A stretch of 9,379 bases of DNA from Dialister sp. UBA7295 (lineage in GTDB: Bacteria > Bacillota > Negativicutes > Veillonellales > Dialisteraceae): NCBI GenBank assembly GCA_002471975.1, contig DKQZ01000044.1, positions 1-9,379 on the forward strand. Direction: 5' to 3'. Numbering within the stretch: the stretch's first letter is position 1; every line of letters starts with the position of its first letter. Both the position numbers and the translations under genes were made by a program. A model generated the notes under the pieces. It saw only the letters and a list, made by a program, of their open reading frames with translations. It did no database searches and had not been told where the DNA came from. This document shows positions 5,696 through 9,379 of this stretch, piece after piece.

Positions 5696-8212
5696 GAAAC
5701 GGGTACGGCCGCCAAAGGCAAGCGGACGGTGGAAGCGGTCAATATGGCAGAAGCGGCTATGGACGACAGGAGCCATATCGTCAACAATATCCTGAAATGT
5801 ATTTTCTGCGGCCAGTGCGAACGGAACTGTCCGTCCGGAGCCATTACCGTGGACCGGAGAAACCGCACCTGGCGCATCAACCTGGAAGCCTGCATCAACT
5901 GCGGCACCTGTATCGACAACTGTCCGAGAAAGTGCCTGTCCCTCGGCTGCTACCTTGGAAACAGGACGGACATCCTCATGCATGCGCCGAAACCGGTTCG
6001 CCGCAAACCTTCCGTCCCCAGAGCGCCGGCTCCCATTCCTGCCTATAAGCCGGAAAAGCCGGCTGTGGCCCTCAATGACCAGCATGTGCGGATTGATGCC
6101 ACATCCTGCCTCTTCTGCGGCACCTGCGCCGACAATTGTCCTGTCGGGGCTATTACGGTGGATGCAGAAAACAAGACCTGGACCATCGACCGCGAAAAGT
6201 GCGTAACCTGCGGCGTATGCGTGGATAACTGCCCCGCTTCCTGCCTCACTATGGCAGAAACCTATGAAGAAGGGGAAATAAAAGAAGCAAAACCCACCTT
6301 CAAAGGGGTGGTCCTCACCGAAAAACCGCAGCACCGCCCGCCGGCTCCTGAAGCAGCACCTGCAGCTGCTGCAGCTCCGGCACCGGAAGCTCCCGCAGCT
6401 CCGGCAGAGGAAGAAAATCCGGACCTCAACGATATGCACGTGAAGATTGCTGCGGAAAAATGCCTCCTCTGCGGCAAGTGCGCCCATAACTGCCCGGTAG
6501 AAGCTATTACCATCGACAGAAAGACCCGCACCTGGACCATCGATAGAGAAAAATGCGTGACCTGCGGCATGTGCGTAGACGGCTGCCCGGCACAGTGCCT
6601 CACTATGGAAGATGCATACGGAGCGGATGAAAAGAAAGTCAGCCCCGCCTCCTTTGAAATACCGAAACCCCAGCGGCCGGCAAGACCATCCCGCCCGGCA
6701 GCAAAACCGGCAGTGAAAGCAGCAGCTGCTGCCGCTGTGGCTACAGCGGCAGTTACAGCAGCCAAGGCAGAAACGCCCAAAGTGGAACCTGAAGTTCCTG
6801 CACCGAAAGCAGAAGAAGTCAAACCGGCTGTCGTGGAGGAAGATAAGGAACTGGCCACCAATCCATACCATGTGAAAAACGTCATTGAAAAATGCATCCT
6901 CTGCGGCAAATGTGAACATAACTGCCCCATGCATGCTATTTCCATTGACCGGAAGAACAGAACCTGGACCATCGACCGCGACAAATGCTGCACCTGCGGC
7001 ATCTGTGTGGACAATTGTCCGGTGAAAGCCCTTTCCATGGAAGAAGAATTTGGGGAAAATGAACCGAAGGACCTCGTCCTGACGCTTCAGGGGAAAAAGT
7101 TGAACCGTCCCGCACGGCCCGCACCCAAACCGGCCCCGGCTCCCGCACCAAAAGAAGAAGTGAAACCGGCTCCCGCTATTTCCGAAGAAGAGAAAGAACT
7201 GGCCACCAATCCATACCATGTAAGAAATCAGATTGAAACCTGCCTCCTCTGCGGCACCTGCGAGCGGAACTGCCCCATGAAGGCTATTACGGTAGACAGG
7301 AAAGCAAAGACCTGGACCATTGACCGGGAAAAATGTGTGACCTGCGGCATCTGCACCGAAAAGTGCCCCATCAAAAATCTGACCATGGCGGAAGAATTTG
7401 CAGAAGGGGAACCCAAAGATCTCGTCCTTACCATGCAGAAACCGGCAGGACCGGCCCGTCCGGCGGTGAAAGCAGCAGCTGCTGTAGTAACCGCTGTGAA
7501 AGCTGCTCCGGCCGCTCCCAAAGCAGAAGCAGCGAAAGCGGAACCGATAGTTCCTGCTTCCAAAGTGGAAGAACCGGCAGCAGTTGAAGGTAAAGAACTC
7601 GCCACCAATCCATACCATGTAAAGAACGTCATTGAAAAGTGCATCCTCTGCGGCAAATGTGAACATGGCTGCCCCATGCATGCCATTACGATTGACAGAA
7701 AGAATCGCACCTGGACCATCGACAGGGATAAATGCTGCACCTGCGGTATCTGTGTGGACAACTGCCCTGTGAAGGCCCTTTCCATGGAAGAGGAATTTGG
7801 GGAAAATGAACCGAAGGACCTCGTCCTGACGCTTCAGGGGAAAAAGCTGAACCGTCCCGCACGGCCCGCACCCAAACCGGCTCCGGCTCCCGCGCCAAAA
7901 GAAGAAGTGAAACCGGCTCCTGCTATTTCCGAAGAAGAGAAAGAACTCGCCACCAATCCATACCATGTAAAAAACGTGATTGAAAAGTGTGTCCTCTGCG
8001 GCAAATGTGAACATGGCTGCCCTATGCATGCTATTTCCATCGACCGGAAAAATAAGACCTGGACCATTGACCGGGAAAAATGTGTGACCTGCGGCATCTG
8101 CGTGGATAACTGCCCGGTGAAAGCCCTTTCCATGGAAGAAGAATTCGGAGAAGGGGAACCGAAGGACCTCGTCCTCACCCTTCAGAAACCGGCGAGGAGA
8201 CCTCATGCATGA
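5360..8212 (+). CDS. echF: Giant EchF: Ech hydrogenase electron-input subunit expanded into a 16-cluster polyferredoxin
   Basis: A 950-residue protein with eight two-cluster ferredoxin modules. Each has two CxxCxxCxxxCP motifs exactly 31 residues apart. First and last ligand cysteines are 45-86, 147-188, 250-291, 368-409, 512-553, 628-669, 761-802 and 877-918. All 64 ligands are present, predicting 16 [4Fe-4S] clusters. Residues 1-110 look like ordinary EchF/NuoI: an amphipathic start, LFKPPVTTSYPIKPKEF, then module 1. Position and this N terminus identify it as the ferredoxin-interacting subunit that feeds EchC. The other modules sit on low-complexity Ala/Pro/Lys/Glu linkers (about 211-236, 321-355, 427-495, 578-612, 693-745, 827-861). 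Modules 1-4 carry an extra Cys four residues after the last ligand; modules 5-8 lack it. Modules 5 and 7 have CCTC in the second motif. Modules 5-6 and 7-8 arose by internal duplication. AAGGAGGGG (5347-5355) precedes the ATG, and hypA overlaps by 8 bases. No frameshift is seen. Polyferredoxins such as MvhB and EhbK of methanogens are functional parallels. Confidence 0.9.
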   Translation: MSFLIYMKQALSNLFKPPVTTSYPIKPKEFKPRDRGRVINDASKCILCGMCEKSCPAGAIQIDRKNGTWKINPFSCVQCAACVENCPKKCLHMDPHATEPDLKKSEIILQVKETGTAAKGKRTVEAVNMAEAAMDDRSHIVNNILKCIFCGQCERNCPSGAITVDRRNRTWRINLEACINCGTCIDNCPRKCLSLGCYLGNRTDILMHAPKPVRRKPSVPRAPAPIPAYKPEKPAVALNDQHVRIDATSCLFCGTCADNCPVGAITVDAENKTWTIDREKCVTCGVCVDNCPASCLTMAETYEEGEIKEAKPTFKGVVLTEKPQHRPPAPEAAPAAAAAPAPEAPAAPAEEENPDLNDMHVKIAAEKCLLCGKCAHNCPVEAITIDRKTRTWTIDREKCVTCGMCVDGCPAQCLTMEDAYGADEKKVSPASFEIPKPQRPARPSRPAAKPAVKAAAAAAVATAAVTAAKAETPKVEPEVPAPKAEEVKPAVVEEDKELATNPYHVKNVIEKCILCGKCEHNCPMHAISIDRKNRTWTIDRDKCCTCGICVDNCPVKALSMEEEFGENEPKDLVLTLQGKKLNRPARPAPKPAPAPAPKEEVKPAPAISEEEKELATNPYHVRNQIETCLLCGTCERNCPMKAITVDRKAKTWTIDREKCVTCGICTEKCPIKNLTMAEEFAEGEPKDLVLTMQKPAGPARPAVKAAAAVVTAVKAAPAAPKAEAAKAEPIVPASKVEEPAAVEGKELATNPYHVKNVIEKCILCGKCEHGCPMHAITIDRKNRTWTIDRDKCCTCGICVDNCPVKALSMEEEFGENEPKDLVLTLQGKKLNRPARPAPKPAPAPAPKEEVKPAPAISEEEKELATNPYHVKNVIEKCVLCGKCEHGCPMHAISIDRKNKTWTIDREKCVTCGICVDNCPVKALSMEEEFGEGEPKDLVLTLQKPARRPHA
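6848..7594 (+). repeat. Internal duplication unit in echF, copy 1 (modules 5-6)
   Basis: This 747-bp (249-codon) unit covers residues 497-745. Both copies begin with the codons for ELATNPYHVKNVIEKC. Module 5 here and module 7 in copy 2 differ at only two residues over 125 (Asn521/Gly and Ser528/Thr). Module 6 diverges clearly from module 8, so the copies are mosaic rather than uniformly similar. Confidence 0.9.
7031..7222 (+). repeat. Near-identical 192-bp tract (partner at 7778-7969)
   Basis: Codons 558-621 of echF match codons 807-870 with six base differences by manual count, all silent. The tract runs from the end of module 5 across the Pro/Ala linker into the start of module 6. The 183 bases just upstream (6848-7030 against 7595-7777) show 22 differences, and the bases downstream diverge strongly. 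The sharp change in divergence suggests gene conversion or a recent recombination event inside the gene. Confidence 0.85.
7595..8209 (+). repeat. Internal duplication unit in echF, copy 2 (modules 7-8, C-terminally shortened)
   Basis: Residues 746-950 repeat residues 497-701 of copy 1 at a constant offset of 747 bases. The copy lacks the long Ala-rich linker that ends copy 1 and stops with the short tail KPARRPHA. Modules 7 and 8 are themselves close paralogues, both with CGKCEHGCPMHAI in the first motif. Confidence 0.9.
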
Positions 8213-8549
8213 GTATCCGGTGACCCTTGAAATCGTGCGGATTGCGGAGAAGACGGCTCGTGAAAAAGGCGGGAAAGTCCGCGCCATCCATCTGGTGGTG
8301 GGGGAAGACTCCGGATTCATCGGAGAATCGATCCAGATGTATTTCGATGTGATTTCCGAGGGCACCCTCTGCGAAGGGGCAAGGCTCATCATCAAAGATG
8401 TAAAGCCCATGATGAAATGCGACGCATGCGGAAAACTCTTTGAACGAAAACGTTTTTCCTTTTCCTGTCCCTTCTGCGGGGGAGACGGCTCCCCCACGGA
8501 AGTGGGCAAGGAATTTTATATAGAATCGGTAGACCTGGAGGTTGACTAA
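8205..8549 (+). CDS. hypA: Hydrogenase nickel-insertion protein HypA
   Basis: A 114-residue HypA/HybF family protein, the usual length. It delivers nickel with HypB to the large-subunit precursor, here presumably EchE. The N terminus reads Met-His-Glu, the conserved nickel-binding motif with His2 as ligand. The zinc site is formed by Cys72/Cys75 (CDAC) and Cys88/Cys91 (CPFC). The start at 8205 is 8 bases inside the echF end, with GAGGAG at 8194-8199 as ribosome site. This start is required to give the MHE motif. The stop shares one base with the hypB start (TAATG). The HypC-F genes needed for the Fe(CN)2CO part are not in this window and must lie elsewhere. Confidence 0.95.
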   Translation: MHEYPVTLEIVRIAEKTAREKGGKVRAIHLVVGEDSGFIGESIQMYFDVISEGTLCEGARLIIKDVKPMMKCDACGKLFERKRFSFSCPFCGGDGSPTEVGKEFYIESVDLEVD

Positions 8550-9247
8550 TGCATATGGTGAAAGCAGGCGTAATGGAAGATATTTACGCCCACAACAATC
8601 ACATTGCCCAGCACGTACGGGAATACATGATGGAACGCAAAGTCTATACCATCAACGTCATGGGCGCCCCGGGAACAGGCAAGACCACGTCCATGGAACA
8701 GCTCATGAAATATATAAAATCGAAAATTTACGTCATTGAAGGAGATATCGAGTCCGATATCGATACCGAAAGGCTTCGGAAACAGCACGTCTCAGCGGCC
8801 CAGATCAATACATTCGGAGCCTGCCATCTGGACGCTCCTCTCGTACACAATGCTATTCATGCCATGGACTTTTCAGAGCCCGGCATCCTTTTCATTGAAA
8901 ATGTGGGAAATCTCGTATGCCCGGCAGAAATGGTGATCGGGGAAAATATAAAACTCCTCATCGTTTCCGTGGCTGACGGAAGTGACAAGCCTTACAAATA
9001 TCCGCTTGCCTTCGAAAAGGCAGATATCATCCTCCTGAACAAGATCGACCTCGCTCCGTACCTGGACTTTGATGAAGATTTCTTCATGAAAGGCCTGCGC
9101 CACCTCAATAAAAAAGCGCCGGTCTTCAAAGTTTCCGGCAAAACCGGGGAAGGCTATAAAGAAGCGGCCGAATGGATCGAAAAAGCGGCAGCCGATGGTC
9201 TGACCCATCCGGGAGAATATGATGATGAGCATCATCATCATGAGTGA
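8549..9247 (+). CDS. hypB: Hydrogenase maturation GTPase / nickel chaperone HypB
   Basis: A 232-residue SIMIBI-class GTPase that drives nickel transfer together with HypA. Motifs in order are the P-loop GAPGTGKT (39-46), the EGDIESDID region (64-72), the G-domain metal site with Cys92-His93 (GACHLD) and Cys124 (GNLVCPA), NKID (164-167) for guanine recognition, and SGKTGEG (196-202). The N-terminal high-affinity nickel motif CxxGCxC of the Escherichia coli protein is absent, because the protein starts close to the G domain. Instead the extreme C terminus is DDEHHHHE, an acidic/His cluster that could store or buffer nickel. His-rich stretches in other HypB proteins are usually N-terminal. GGAGG at 8537-8541 is the ribosome site. 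A second ATG two codons downstream (8555) is a possible but less likely start. It is the last gene of the operon, and a terminator follows about 50 bases later. Confidence 0.95.
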   Translation: MHMVKAGVMEDIYAHNNHIAQHVREYMMERKVYTINVMGAPGTGKTTSMEQLMKYIKSKIYVIEGDIESDIDTERLRKQHVSAAQINTFGACHLDAPLVHNAIHAMDFSEPGILFIENVGNLVCPAEMVIGENIKLLIVSVADGSDKPYKYPLAFEKADIILLNKIDLAPYLDFDEDFFMKGLRHLNKKAPVFKVSGKTGEGYKEAAEWIEKAAADGLTHPGEYDDEHHHHE

Positions 9248-9253
9248 GTAATG

Positions 9254-9295
9254 GTTAGTAGATAGCAGTTAGTGATAAGTAGTAAGTGGTAAGTA
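9254..9295. repeat. Six degenerate heptamer repeats after hypB
   Basis: The 42 bases divide evenly into GTTAGTA, GATAGCA, GTTAGTG, ATAAGTA, GTAAGTG and GTAAGTA, giving a consensus near GTWAGTR with a seven-base period. They fill the gap between the hypB stop and the terminator. The tract has a single C. No function is evident. It resembles, in unit size only, the short tandem heptamer repeats known from some cyanobacterial intergenic regions. Confidence 0.65.
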
Positions 9296-9297
9296 CA

Positions 9298-9331
9298 GGG
9301 CGCCCTAAAATCATAAAGGCGCCCATTTTTT
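9298..9331 (+). terminator. Rho-independent terminator of the ech-hyp operon
   Basis: GGGCGCC (9298-9304) pairs perfectly with GGCGCCC (9318-9324) around a 13-base A-rich loop. An A and six Ts (9326-9331) follow. This is a classical intrinsic terminator placed about 50 bases after the hypB stop. Confidence 0.88.
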
Positions 9332-9363
9332 ATATGGAGACTTCAGGATGGAAAGCTGTTGTT

Positions 9364-9379
9364 TCGGGGATGGTCGGGA
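9364..9379 (+). repeat. Possible edge of a second copy of the upstream repeat element
   Basis: TCGGGGATGGTCGGGA matches the reverse complement of 313-328 with single-base indels and is cut off by the window end. If it continues like the upstream element, the operon is flanked by inverted copies of one intergenic repeat family. The match is short, so this stays tentative. Confidence 0.35.

Noticed and set aside
5360..8212. Idea that the repeated ferredoxin modules are a CRISPR-like or non-coding repeat array
   Set aside because: The frame is uninterrupted, all ligand cysteines are conserved, and the differences in the most similar tract are all silent, which shows selection on protein.
5360..8212. 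Idea that the polyferredoxin belongs to an Rnf, Eha/Ehb or formate hydrogenlyase complex
   Set aside because: The surrounding gene order is exactly echABCDE, and the N-terminal module is EchF/NuoI-like. No Rnf, formate dehydrogenase or methanogen-specific genes are present.
5183..8509. Open reading frame of 1108 codons on the minus strand opposite echF and hypA
   Set aside because: It lies entirely antisense to echE, echF and hypA, whose products have clear families. Its periodic His/Phe/Cys/Arg-rich protein simply mirrors the repeated ferredoxin codons, and the shadow stays open because of the GC-rich codon bias.
9348..9379. Possible start of another gene (ATG at 9348 with GGAG upstream)
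   Set aside because: Only about ten codons are visible, directly behind a terminator, and they overlap a partial match to the upstream repeat element, so a coding call is not supported.

Overview
The window carries one complete, densely packed plus-strand operon (about 544-9247) for a membrane-bound energy-converting [NiFe] hydrogenase of the Ech type (group 4 [NiFe] hydrogenase, related to complex I). The gene order matches the classical echABCDEF, followed directly by the nickel-insertion genes hypA and hypB. Adjacent genes overlap by 1-8 bases or are separated by only about 11-12 bases, each has a purine-rich ribosome binding site, and a rho-independent terminator closes the unit at 9298-9331. 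The organism looks like an anaerobic fermentative Firmicute. The intergenic repeat style, codon use and moderate GC content suggest a member of the Negativicutes such as Dialister or a relative; this is inference, since no taxonomic marker gene is present.

Layout: 1-543 is a non-coding leader. Its first part (about 55-345) is a hairpin-rich, apparently interspersed repeat element; its second part is AT-rich and probably holds the promoter. Then come echA (NuoL-like antiporter subunit), echB (NuoH-like), echC (NuoB-like small subunit), echD (NuoC-like), echE (NuoD-like, NiFe site), a giant echF, hypA and hypB. After hypB there is a degenerate heptamer repeat, the terminator, and the first bases of what may be another copy of the upstream repeat in the opposite orientation.

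The enzyme should couple electron transfer from reduced ferredoxin to protons (H2 evolution), or the reverse, to ion translocation across the cytoplasmic membrane. EchF receives electrons, EchC passes them through one [4Fe-4S] cluster to the NiFe site of EchE, and EchA/EchB provide the ion path. HypA and HypB supply nickel to EchE.

The striking feature is EchF. The subunit is normally a protein of roughly 120-180 residues with two [4Fe-4S] clusters. Here it is a 950-residue polyferredoxin: a recognisable EchF/NuoI-like N-terminal module followed by seven more two-cluster modules on Ala/Pro/Lys/Glu-rich linkers, with 64 ligand cysteines for 16 predicted [4Fe-4S] clusters. The C-terminal part grew by duplication of a 747-bp two-module unit, and one linker-centred stretch of 64 codons is identical in protein between the copies with only six silent changes. 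An Ech hydrogenase carrying its own multi-cluster electron wire or reservoir is the best candidate here for an undescribed system.
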